Assembly: GCA_022059125.1 (NCBI GenBank)
Contig: JAEUWY010000006.1
Coordinates: 2,604,001 to 2,668,000 of the forward strand
Reading direction: 5' to 3'
DNA length: 64,000 nt
From: Corynespora cassiicola
Taxonomy: Eukaryota > Ascomycota > Dothideomycetes > Pleosporales > Corynesporascaceae
The notes under the pieces are model-generated. The model was not told the DNA's origin and made no database searches. It saw only the letters and a list, made by a program, of their open reading frames with translations. Both the position numbers and the translations under genes were made by a program. Position 1 is the stretch's first letter, and the number at the start of each line of letters is the position of its first letter. Below are positions 32,757-42,506 of the stretch, one piece after another.

Positions 32757-33529
32757 AAATTCAAATTTTATTAGGCCGAGTTTTATTTAGTCCATAGTTC
32801 AATACTCCCGGTTTTGGAACAAATATCTTATTTCGTTTGAAGTTGAGTGCATTCAGTTAATTATCATTAAGAGAGCTGTAAATCGATAAAAGGCAAATCA
32901 AAACGTCGTTTACTTCGTATACAAGTGTTTGGATGGCATGATGTTCAAGGATCTTACAGTGAGCTCGCTGAGACTTCTGTTCCAAAAAGGCAGCTGTGAA
33001 CATTACGAACATGTCACTACAACCTGTATCATCCTTGAAGACTGTGGCGGAGTGCTCATAAATTTACATTCGGGCCAATGGATTTCTAACAAGGATAATT
33101 AATTAAGCGCTTTCACATGTTGGATTTGTGGCTATACCTTGAGGCTTCGAGCTCTCGGACACGGCATGACCTCAATTTGGGCTAGATTTTATGCTAGCCA
33201 AGGAGGCACAGCATTCACGACTTGATCAATTCAAAATCTGTTGGCCAGTCAACTGTCTTTGGATGGATACATTTGACACAAATGCCCTGCAAGTCCGATT
33301 GGATCATGCGGATCCTTCGTAAGGAGGACATGTGATCGGTCCATGTCAAGCTATAAAAGGACAGGTTAGGTTCTGAAAGAGAACACAATCATTTCGCTCC
33401 CTTCTCACACTCTTTCCAAGATCTATTTTTATATCCTGATAATCGACATCGTGAATAAGCCTACCAAGCACTCGGTAATTTTCCAACAAGTTTGTGCCTC
33501 AAGTCTATACTGACAGCATATCGTAGGAG
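32757..33529 (+). promoter_or_regulatory. upstream region with TATA box and 5'UTR intron
   Basis: No gene. CTATAAAAGG near 33351 is a likely TATA box for the gene at 33530. A GT-AG intron with CTGAC branch point (33475-33526) appears to lie in the 5' leader: its donor GTAATT and acceptor CGTAG are good, and no ATG precedes it. Confidence 0.5.
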
Positions 33530-34510
33530 ATGCCTCGTTCCGAAAAACCTGAAAAGTCCGATTACAAAGAGAATGGGGGATTTACCAATTCCTATACATC
33601 CGAAGTTGACAAGCAAGATAACCCTATCGACATCCACTCTGTCCCAAGAGTTTCCAACGCCACAGGAAAGCCTTCATATGATACGCTTTCCAACGAACAC
33701 CTCAGGCCAAAAGAAAGAACGGAAAACGGTTTTTTGGCTCGGGCCAATCTATCTCCTTCACTCGCTGAGCACATCTCGATTAAAAAAAGCAATCAGGCAA
33801 AGCGCCCTAAGCTAGCTCATTTCCCATATCAGCCCCCAACATTCACTCCAATCAATAATTACCAAGCGTTCGAAAATGTTGCATCTAAGCGACAGAAGCA
33901 AGTCGCCACCTCCAGCGTGTGTCCAGACTCCGTTCCTACCAGTTATTTGAACATGCTTGTGGCCCACTTGTTCAGCATTAATTTGCAAAAATTTCGGGAC
34001 GACCTTTTACTTCAACTTGATCGGAAATGCTACGACCATTACGCTGTGATCAACAACAACCTCTCACAATGTAGAAACTTGTTGTGGGACAGAATTAGAC
34101 ATAACGAAATAGAATGCACCGGACAAATTCTTCAACTGAAGACCCAGTCGGACCGTGTTGCCGGTCAGGTGAGCACAAGAGATAGTTCATGGAACCAGCA
34201 AAAAAGTCAATTGCAGTCAGAAATCCATGAGTTGAAAGAGACAATGAGAGGATACCAAGAAGTGGAAGCTCAACTTGACGGAACGCAAAAAGAGCTGGAA
34301 AACACAAGAGCGCAATTGGAGGAATTCAAAATCAGGCTTGGTAATGTGCTTACGATCGAGGATTTCGAGGCTTTTCTAGCAGAAAAAGACAAGAGAGATG
34401 AGGCAATGAAAGATAAGATAGCGGAAATTGAGCAGAAAGCAGGGACAGAGAAATCAGAGGAACAGAAAGCCAATGCGGGTCGGCCTAAAAGAAAGCGGTC
34501 GAATGTTTAA
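33530..34510 (+). CDS. coiled-coil protein, probably nuclear, unknown
   Basis: One coding exon, 326 residues. The N-terminal 110 residues are polar and disordered with basic pieces (KRPKLAHF, SKRQKQ). A globular-looking middle (NMLVAHLFSINLQKFRDDLL, NNNLSQCRNLLWDRIRHNE) is followed by a long coiled coil from about residue 220 (QSEIHELKETMRGYQEVEAQ onward to IAEIEQKA), and the protein ends with the nuclear signal RPKRKRS. Start chosen as the first ATG after the inferred leader intron. I do not recognise the family. Confidence 0.65.
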   Translation: MPRSEKPEKSDYKENGGFTNSYTSEVDKQDNPIDIHSVPRVSNATGKPSYDTLSNEHLRPKERTENGFLARANLSPSLAEHISIKKSNQAKRPKLAHFPYQPPTFTPINNYQAFENVASKRQKQVATSSVCPDSVPTSYLNMLVAHLFSINLQKFRDDLLLQLDRKCYDHYAVINNNLSQCRNLLWDRIRHNEIECTGQILQLKTQSDRVAGQVSTRDSSWNQQKSQLQSEIHELKETMRGYQEVEAQLDGTQKELENTRAQLEEFKIRLGNVLTIEDFEAFLAEKDKRDEAMKDKIAEIEQKAGTEKSEEQKANAGRPKRKRSNV

Positions 34511-35773
34511 GTGGGGAATTCCTTTCCAGGTTCTTTTTTTTGTCGATTAATATGGAAGGCTTATCGTATTTCAAATCCCATAAGTTAGCTTTTGTATTGC
34601 TATTTCTAAGATATATGTGTGGGGAAGAAGAATGAAGACTGAGTTGATTGCTATAGATAACTACCGCTCTGTACTTATATCCTCCATGGACTAGGGTCTG
34701 TCTGAAGTGCGTGGGATGGTAGGTTTCATATACCAAAAGCAAACATACCACAACTATGCTAGTCACGTGAAGGTCAACACTATTTTCCATGTTGCAAATG
34801 AAATAGTTTCGCGAGATTTCAAATCCAACTCTATCTTTACGAAGTGATCGTTGGATTCAGCACGTACACTCCTAGCAGTACGACATCATTATAGCTCATC
34901 CAAATCAAACTCTAGCAATACATCTTCGGAGCATTCCGGACAAAAACGAATCGAAAAACCGTCACAGCTCGCATTTGTATCGTTACACATGTCAACTCCC
35001 CATGCATCATAAGAGTATACGGAAGGAAGACGGTTCTCACAAGTCACTATACTATCTCCACTACATATTTATTAGGTAGGCAAATTATTCTAGTATGCAT
35101 GCAACTTACCAGATATAGTAATCGTGATTACAGCAATACCATAGGTATGTATAGAAACACATTCTCAAGACGTAATCAATGTATTTTAGTATCCAACGTT
35201 ACAGTATTCTAATGAGACAGGCCTGCGGCCTTTGTTTAAGACAAATTGTTCTCATTGTCGGGCTTCAGTTTTCTATCTATACGCTTTCTATAACAATCAT
35301 GATTTTCCACCTTTCGTTTTCGGGTGGGAATAGTAGCTAGAAAAGTGACAAATTAAAAGCGAAAAATCAAAAACGAAACATTACCTGTTAAATATAGAAG
35401 AACAAGAATTGAAAAACTAACAATCAATAGTGAAAAACTAGAAGTAAAAAAATGAAAAATGAAAAATGAAAAGCGAAATATCGGAAGCCAAATCCCAAAA
35501 AGGTTCGCCAAGGAAATATCTATCACGTGATATAGACAATCAAGCATCTAAGTTGTAGGGTTTATACAGCACGAAGTATGGTGGATCTAATGAAGATCGG
35601 AAGAATATAGGATTTTCTTGGCGAAAATAGTTTTTCGTAAGCTAACTAGATATGTTGCGATATTGAACAAGCTCAAAGCATTATCCCATAATGTATAATC
35701 CTTACTGACTACCCAGTCGCCTCAATCCTTCCAAATATGCTATAACTAATTCCTTAATTACAAAATAAGGCTT
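34511..35773. other. intergenic with repeats
   Basis: Contains the repeat copy at 34616-34779 and a purine-rich low-complexity tract (35345-35480, AAAAGCGAAAAATCAAAAAC style). The small minus-strand frame 35353-35547 is an artefact of that tract. No supportable gene. Confidence 0.5.
34616..34779. repeat. repeat copy 1 (empty site for the MITE)
   Basis: About 164 bp, begins TGTGTGGGGAAG and ends GGTCAACA. It is over 95% identical to 39760-40073 once the 150-bp insertion there is left out. TG..CA ends suggest a solo LTR fragment, but no target duplication was found. Confidence 0.85.
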
Positions 35774-36153
35774 TCAACTTCCCCTCTTGCCATTGAATCT
35801 ACCAAGACTCCTACGAACAGCTTGCTTGATTATTTCAGATTCTTCGTGCTTATCAAGTCCCAATTGACTAGTATATTCCTCCCTCTTAGAATCTCCAAAC
35901 TTGACTTGGCACTTGCCTATTCCTCCACTTTCGTCCCTTTCAGAGTTTCTATGGCCCCTATAGATGACAGTTCTATCGCCAGAGTTCTTACTTTCCATGC
36001 CTGAGTTGTCCGATCGCGCTAGAATCTCGTTCTAGTATACAGTTAGTATCAAAAGATATGCCATGAATATTCATGCAAACGTACTTTAGCTGTAGAAAGT
36101 GGAGAAGACAACACGGTAAGGGCAAATAAACCTTCAAAAAGAGCAAAACGCAT
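35774..36153 (-). CDS. small secreted protein, 108 residues
   Basis: Exon 1 (36085-36153) encodes a signal peptide, MRFALFEGLFALTVLSSPLS followed by TA; a 53-bp intron with a perfect TACTAAC branch point joins it in phase to 35774-36031. The mature part of about 86 residues is very hydrophilic and charged (NEILARSDNSGMESK, RGHRNSERDESGG, KREEYTSQLGL) with one Cys. This is the profile of a small secreted protein or candidate effector; no family is recognised. It is divergent from the patatin-domain gene at 36486. Confidence 0.7.
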
Positions 36154-36485
36154 GTTTTATACAGTATAAACGTTGGTGTTTTGGAAACGGTAGCAATTCG
36201 GATACAAGCACGTCAATTGTAACATTTAGTTGATACGTGAGTTGAGTCTGATTCAGGTTAGGTGGAAGGGAATCTTATATTTCTAGATGGATACATAGAT
36301 CTTAAATCCCATGTGATTCTCCGTTTTCCAATTTTCAAATTCTAAATTTTGTTTTCCAATTTTCGAATGCAATTAAAATGGTATTGATGCATCAAGACTT
36401 CAAAATTGAAATGTCGACTTATATATCATGTGACACAGAGTTGGCAACTCAGATGAGTACATCACTATGAGATGTCCTTTCGCAC
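36154..36485. promoter_or_regulatory. divergent promoter with purine/pyrimidine repeat
   Basis: 332 bp between the small secreted protein and the patatin-domain gene. At 36325-36372 lies a CTCCGTTTTCCAATTTTC-type tract, the complement of the GAAAAC-style repeat seen in other promoters of the region. Confidence 0.45.
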
Positions 36486-39400
36486 ATGCAATCTCCATTA
36501 CACAATTTCTTGGAAGCAAAACTGACTGAGATGCCATCTTTCCCCTGGATTAGTTTTAACTATGATGACGGAGAAGCTACATTATGGGCGCACAAGGTTA
36601 CTATCAGCGATGTTTGCGGCCCAAAAACGATACCCTCTTTGATTACCTTTGTAGGGTTGAAAAGAAAATCCTCGCTGCTGGCCCGTCTTTTGGGCCACGC
36701 CAAGGCAATGAGACCACATGGTCAAGTCCGGCTGTCTTCCATAAATGGAGCGGGCAGCGATGCACCAGACGTATATGTTGATTGCGAACTCTCCAACCAA
36801 ACGACTCCACTATTCGACCCTACTTCGATTCCATGTACACCACACCACATCAATTGGAAACCTGAGGAGCACTTCCCTAACGTTTTTGTTTCAAAACTCC
36901 TTGTACCCCTTTCTAACGTCGTATGCTACTTTTCGACAGATTTCGGTGGTATCGAAGGCGTCTGTAGTCTATTGGCGCTTCAAGCCACCGACTCGCTTCC
37001 ATATAAACTTCCATCGCAAGCATTACCTCATGTTTTAATCGTTATCGATACTCACAGCTCCTGTGAAGCCGAATGCGATATTCGGGAAGCAGTCATCAAG
37101 GCGATGCAGCTCCGGAAAAGATATCTGCATCTCAGACATGCTGAACGCGAACTCACAGCGCGATTTCGTAGTATCCAAATCATCGCTCTACCAAAAAGTA
37201 GCTCGGTTCATGAGAACACCGCTGCACTTCACGGGCGTGTGGCCGCTCTTTCCAAAGAAGTCCACTGGGGCCGCAAAACGAGCCACTACTTATTCAGCGT
37301 TCAGCATCTAGATGCACTGGCCAGCCGTATGCTCGTACATTTTTGTAAAGACAAATCAGTCTTCAATTTTGTCAAGGAGTCTCGACCTAAGAACTTTGCA
37401 AAAGATTCGTTAGGACGACATCTGCATGAGGCAACTAAGTTGATACCAAATTCCAGTTGGCTTTGGCAGGTCATAATACCTCTAGTGGCTTCCGCCATAT
37501 TCTTGGAGAACTACCCTCCAGGATCGCACAGTAAGTCAAGAGCTCTTCTTGTCAAATATGTATCAATGCTTGCAGATTTCCCAGCGTCATATATATTCGA
37601 CGCCTTTTATGCCGCCCCATGCAGAAAGATCATTGAAAGTTACACCGAGGATGCCGAGATTCAAGTCAAGTTCATATCGCGCCTTCGAGTCGACTTGGAT
37701 AGGATGTTCCGCAAATATGAATTCGACCCTAAAGGTCAGAGTGCTTTGCGCCAACACTACGAGCGGCTCACTAGGCTTTGGCCACATTTACCTGAATTGA
37801 AGAGCTTTAAGACGTGTTTTTCATGCTTTATACAGCCTCCAGAAAAGGTGTTTCAATGTGGACATGCCATTTGCAATACTTGTGTCAGAAGGTTTGGACA
37901 AAATTCAAGGTTTGGAAGGCACACTTTTAGAATACCAGCCTGTATCCTATGCGGGCAGGTACAGCCATCTGACAGCTCTACCTTTACTCTTATACCTCCG
38001 TCAGCTGGGATCCGTATCTTATGTATAGATGGAGGCGGTATAAGAGGAGTAGTCCCACTCATCTTCATGGAGTATCTTGATCGCGAATTGAGCCGATTTG
38101 GCTGCCCGATACATGAATATTTCGATTATATATGTGGGACCTCTGCAGGTAAGTATGTTGGACATCTAAGTGGCTTCGCTAAACCTGCATAATAGGTGGC
38201 CTGGTAGCGATCGGAGTTTTTCTTAAGAAGTGGACCCCAAGCGAGTGCCTCGTAAGATTTGAGAGCCTTGCAGCAACAACGTTCCGTCGCGAAAAGGATG
38301 AGAAGAAATCTTCGCTGTTCCAATGGCTCCAACAATTATTCAGGACTTTTGTGAAAGACCATCAATATCAGCTTTCCCCTATTGAGAAGGCGTTTGACTC
38401 AGCCCTCGGCTCCTCTGAACGTCTTTTCAATCCATTGCGTAGCGATGTCAAAGTTGCGGTGACCACCACGAGTGTTCGAGACAACATGCCTTGTATCATG
38501 TCCAACTATAACGGAGGTCTCCGTTCCGAAGAAGCTGGTAGGTGGTACTGCGACGTTCAAAATTGATATTGACCTAGGCAGACTATCACCACATACGTGC
38601 AGACAGCTACATTCATGATATATCCATTAGCGATGCGTAAGTCTCAACAACCACTACGGATGTCTCCTTAGTAATACGAAATCAGGGCTGCATGTACTTC
38701 AGCTGCACCCTTTTATTTCAAGTCCAAGGACGTCGATCATCTAGATACCTTTCAGGATGGTGGTCTGGAACACAACAACCCGATATTTCTAGCCAGCTGG
38801 GAATGTGCAATTATTTGGCCTGATCGATGTCAGATATTTGAACCAGCACACTGTCGCATTGACCATATGCTGTCTCTTGGTACGGGAAAAACGGCTACCT
38901 TGAAATATAGAATTGGACCACATTCCCCTAAAAAGGACCGATTCCTCCCTCGACTAGTAGGCAACTACAAGGGCCAGCTGGACGGCGAGAAGAAATGGAA
39001 GGCCTTTATTCAATGCATTCCTTCACATTTACGATCAAGGTACAGACGCATGAATCTGTTTCTCTGTGGGCCCGAACCTGCTTTAGATGATACAATGGCA
39101 ATCGGGCGGCTCAAGACTCAGGCAAAGATCTCTATTGAGACCGATATGCATCTAACAAACGTAAAGGACTCTATGATTGCCTCGATGTTTTACTTCGAGC
39201 TGGATGAAGTCCTAAGGCTTGAAGGCGGTGCATATTCCTGTTCGGGAATCGTCTTGTGCCGGCTCAACATGGATATTCAAGGTCTTAAGAGGCTTTACAA
39301 AAGCTTGACTGAAGCTTCGGCCAACTTTGTCGTGGCTAACAGCTCATTCGCCTGCGTGGACTCCATGCCAGAGAACATTCCAGCTTTCCGACGAGACTTG

Positions 39401-39610
39401 GATTTCATCGTAAGAGACATGGACTCTGTGGTTCAGATCAGCGTGAACAATGTCACAACTGAACCAACTCCAATCAGCGGAGTGCCTGTATCACTGCGCG
39501 AGATGGTTGCTACACAATGTTTGGATATCCCTTTTGGATGTGTGGATCATAGAGAGACTGAAAAACCTCTTCCTGATGTGCCGTCGAAACGGAAACTGGA
39601 TCGAATATAA
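36486..39610 (+). CDS. NTPase-like / RING-like / patatin phospholipase fusion
   Basis: Exons 36486-38148, 38196-38537, 38582-38636 and 38686-39610 join in frame to 994 residues. At the N-terminus PSLITFVGLKRKSSLLARLL and then DVYVDCEL recall the P-loop (G-x4-GKS) and D-x-x-G of fungal GTPase-like domains, but the loop is degenerate. Around residue 440-490 is a RING-like finger: CFSC, FQCGHAICNTCVRRF, CILCG. The patatin domain follows: oxyanion-hole motif DGGGIRG, nucleophile elbow GTSAGG (split by intron 1, Ser intact), SAAPFYF, and catalytic Asp in QDGGLEHNNP. The Ser-Asp dyad is therefore complete and lipid acyl hydrolase activity is plausible. Fungal patatin proteins of mixed architecture occur in NLR-like and self/non-self systems; a role here is inference. 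The stop codon is formed by a transposon end (see 39610). Confidence 0.85.
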
Positions 39611-39750
39611 GGTCTATCCCTGAGTCGTCAGACGCATGTTGTAATGGGACAGTTTTGTAGAAAAGATACTGTGACTTCTTTTTCCACTAGTGTATAGTTA
39701 TTTATCTAATATGCGACGATTTTATCTGTTCTTAACTTTAGAATTATATC
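39610..39750 (-). mobile_element. fragment of the 781-bp TIR element
   Basis: Matches the reverse complement of the right end of the element at 50390-51170 for about 140 bp (AGGTCTATCCCTGAGTCGT, then CAGTTTTGTAGAAAA, AATATGCGACGATT, TTCTTAACT). The rest is missing. Its outer TA plus first A form the TAA stop of the patatin-domain gene. Confidence 0.85.
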
Positions 39751-39759
39751 TAGAGTATA

Positions 39760-40073
39760 TGTGGGGAAGAAGAATGAAGACTGAGTTGATTGTTATAGAT
39801 AACTAACGTCTGTCTGTTAGAGAGTGGGAAGAAGAAGTGATGATGCAAGCTTATTGTACAAAGCTAGCTACTCTGCGAGTATTAATACTCGCAGGCACGT
39901 GACATGTTACATATCTGACACAGAGACATGGGTTGCCCAAACAACAGATAGACGTTACCGCACTGTACTTATATCCTCCATGGACTAGGGTCTGTCTGAA
40001 GTGCGTGGGATGGTAGGTTTCATATACCAAAAGCAAACATACCACAACGATGCTAGTCACGTGAAGGTCAACA
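39760..40073. repeat. repeat copy 2, containing a MITE
   Basis: Same repeat as 34616-34779, split by the 150-bp insertion at 39806-39955. Starts TGTGGGGAAG and ends GGTCAACA. Confidence 0.88.
39806..39955. mobile_element. 150-bp MITE with TA target duplication
   Basis: Inverted termini ACGTCTGTCTGTT and AACAGATAGACGT (12 of 13 positions) are flanked by TA on both sides, while the uninterrupted sister copy at 34616-34779 has a single TA at this point. Internally it carries a perfect 22-bp palindrome at 39873-39894 (arms CTGCGAGTATT / AATACTCGCAG). No coding capacity; TA duplication fits Tc1/mariner-type mobilisation. Confidence 0.9.
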
Positions 40074-40349
40074 TGATATTTTTTTAAGAGTTTTATTTGT
40101 GACTGTTTTGCTGGTTAATAATTTGTTAACCTTGTTAATCCCTATTTTAGCAGACACTTTCTGTTTTTTTGATAACTAACTAGTTAGTCATGTTACTAAG
40201 CTCGACTTATCTGGGAGGATAATCCTTGATAAAATCAACAAAATTGCTAAGAACCTTCCAATTACTGACGCTAACTAAAATTCTATACATTTAACAAATA
40301 ACCAATGACCCCTTACCGCCAAAAACCCATTACAACACTGTCCGATCAG
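40074..40349. other. intergenic, convergent side of small gene
   Basis: Short A/T-leaning stretch with a TAACTAACTAGTTAGTCA near-palindrome near 40173-40190. No gene. Confidence 0.4.
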
Positions 40350-40728
40350 TCATACAGGACTCTCATCCAACCAGCTTTGAATTGGGTTGATGAGGGCAGC
40401 GTCCTCTACCTCGGACCCAAACAGAAATACCATGATAGAGTCTGCCCAAGCGATCACTTTGTCCTTCCAGCTATCGAGTTGGCCCAGGGCGACATGGATA
40501 TTCCTCTGCTCCTCTTTCATATTCTCGATATCACTTTGCAGTCAGGAAATAGCTTACTTGGTCAAATATACACACATACCTCTGCAAGAGTTTCACCGCA
40601 TTTTCAAGATCTACAATGCTGCTCTTTTCATCAGTAAGGGGGACCGCGATGGATCTAACTGCGGGCTCTGGACTTCCAGGGGGGAAGTTTTCTTCGACAA
40701 AAGGCGAGATAACCAATTCAGAAATCAT
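40350..40728 (-). CDS. small helical protein, unknown (110 residues)
   Basis: Exons 40580-40728 and 40350-40533 (46-bp intron, GTATGT..AAAG) join in frame. The protein starts MISELVISPFVEENFPPGSP, has a helical middle (VDLENAVKLLQRSDIENMKE then EEQRNIHVALGQLDSWKDKV) and ends DAALINPIQSWLDESPV. An alternative ending through a further intron from the GTATTT after SIM is possible. No family recognised; no signal peptide. The purine-rich repeat at 40815-40945 lies just upstream. Confidence 0.55.
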
Positions 40729-40814
40729 ATTGGGCTTGATTTGAGGGTTGAGTAGTTCAGGGGTTATTCATATTGTTCTGTGATCATTCAAGGCACAATC
40801 TACCATTCTCAAGG

Positions 40815-40945
40815 TCAAGAGCCAAAACCCGAAAACCAAAAGTCGAAAACGAAAAGTCGAAAACGAAAAGTCGAAAACCAAAGATGAAACCAAAATTCGA
40901 GAACCAAAAATTGAAAACGGAAAATCCAAAATAGAAAATTCCATT
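40815..40945. repeat. GAAAAC-type degenerate tandem repeat
   Basis: Repeats of AAAGTCGAAAACG/C about 13 bp long, clean at 40828-40870 and degenerate on both sides, all purines on the plus strand apart from T/C spacers. Lies in the upstream region of the minus-strand gene at 40350-40728. Confidence 0.85.
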
Positions 40946-40999
40946 GCTTTTCTCTACTATTTTTAACTATTACGTTATTAGCAAATCCAGCATTCCACT

Positions 41000-41250
41000 A
41001 TGTCCAGCCGTCTTGGCAGATCTTCAGCACGTGCTAGCCCTGCAGCACAGCAATTAGAGCATCAGCAACAATTTCCAGCAATCAAGATCATGTAACTAAT
41101 GCTCTCCTTCAATAATCATAAATGATAGGGTGTCGTGCAGAGTATGGTCTCACAGCAGTCATGACAAGATCTTGGGAGAAGATTTGGACTGACTAGAGGA
41201 ACCGTTAACGCGGAAGGCCATCTTTCGCGAACGCCTTCACACTATGTAAG
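41000..41250 (+). pseudogene. possible decayed gene start, plus strand
   Basis: ATG at 41000 opens SSRLGRSSARASPAAQQLEH; a GTAACT..ATAG intron joins in phase to VSCRVWSHSSHDKILGEDLD, then TGA, after which the same frame continues LEEPLTRKAIFRERLHTM up to a GTAAGC donor at 41247. The TGA may replace a Trp codon. Nothing recognisable follows. Low confidence; the real reading could be a short gene. Confidence 0.3.
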
Positions 41251-41269
41251 CGCTTTACCTGTGATTGAC

Positions 41270-42129
41270 TGTCGTAGTAGCTAGGGCTGAGGTACTCAAC
41301 ACAGTCCAGGGATCGACATACTTGCCGTGTAACGTGTCGATGTAACCACCCACAAAAACATCACGAATCTCATTCAGATGCTCCACGTAGTCGATCAAAC
41401 AATCTATTCCGTATCGTCACTGCGCACCTACTTATATGTAATCCATATCGCGTATTACCTTCTAGTGATGTGAATGACGGAGCTTCTTGAGATAGCTCTG
41501 CTGTGGGGAAATGGCGTTTCCGACATGTACGGCATGCTGCATAGCGGCTAGAAGGTTCCTCTCGCCCTGTATGAACTGCATTCCTGCGTTCGCCAGCACT
41601 GTCCTTTGCCAGTGTTATTTGTCACTGAGGATATTTGCCCTGGGCGTGCAGTCCACCAGAATGCCGCATCAGTCTGCATCAACTTGATGTTCCGCATGTC
41701 CGAATCGTTCGTATTCAGCTGATTTTGGTATCTGACTCGGAACTGTCGTCGCCACTGAGGTTGATAATCACAGCGAAAGGCCTGAATTGATGAATGCTTG
41801 CCGGAGGCCTTTGGTCTATGTACGATATTTCCATGCTGATTATCTCAGTCGTCCATTTCGTTGAGGTTGAGGCTCTAAACCACGGTTCTGTCGTTCAGCA
41901 ATAAAACACCATTCAGCAAAACACCATCACGAACATCACCTCCAGAGCTAACATAGTCCACTTGTACAGCGGAAGACCGGAACAGGAGGCTTAGAGTCCC
42001 GCATTCCGAGGCCCTAACTGTTACGCTGCGACTAGGTGGAAGATTAGAGCCGCGCGTATCGCCATGGAGGCGTCGATGGGGGTTAACATGTGCGGCCTGT
42101 GCTGCGAGAGCGTACGTTGTACTGTCCAT
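41270..42129 (-). pseudogene. possible decayed multi-piece gene, minus strand
   Basis: Three protein-like pieces lie in different frames on the minus strand: MDSTTYALAAQAAHVNPHRR (from 42129), a middle with FIQGERNLLAAMQHAVHVGN (about 41470-41570) and IDYVEHLNEIRDVFVGGYID (about 41330-41395). Stops or frame breaks separate them and no clean splice set joins them. It may be an old gene or repeat in decay. It overlaps nothing else supportable. Confidence 0.3.
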
Positions 42130-42506
42130 GTTACTGCACCGGCCAGCTTATAGAGCCATAGTCGCTATGGGCGGTGAGAATTTATGTGTACGGACACGGA
42201 GTGTAATAAGGGCTTCAGAGGATTTTGATATTGCCGGCTTCTTATGGTCATTAACTAATTATATATCTTCATCCTCCTTTTTTGAATTTTTACTTTTGCA
42301 CTGCTAGGAATTTGACACATACGGCTTGTGGCAACTCATCAGAAACTTTTTATCATCATGCTACTATTACGCCCATGGATGTCGACCACTTACTTGAACA
42401 TCGCAGGGAATTTTCTAGCTCCTTAGATTCTTTGTATTATTGTATCAAAGTTGACCAAAAGATGTGACTGAATATTGAATCTATATGATATCTTAATCTA
42501 CTCTAA
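42130..42506. other. intergenic
   Basis: A/T-leaning stretch; the short plus frame at 42282-42467 has no supporting feature. Nothing else seen. Confidence 0.4.

Noticed and set aside
39873..39894. Perfect palindrome as an operator site
   Set aside because: It lies inside the MITE and is better explained as part of that element's hairpin structure.
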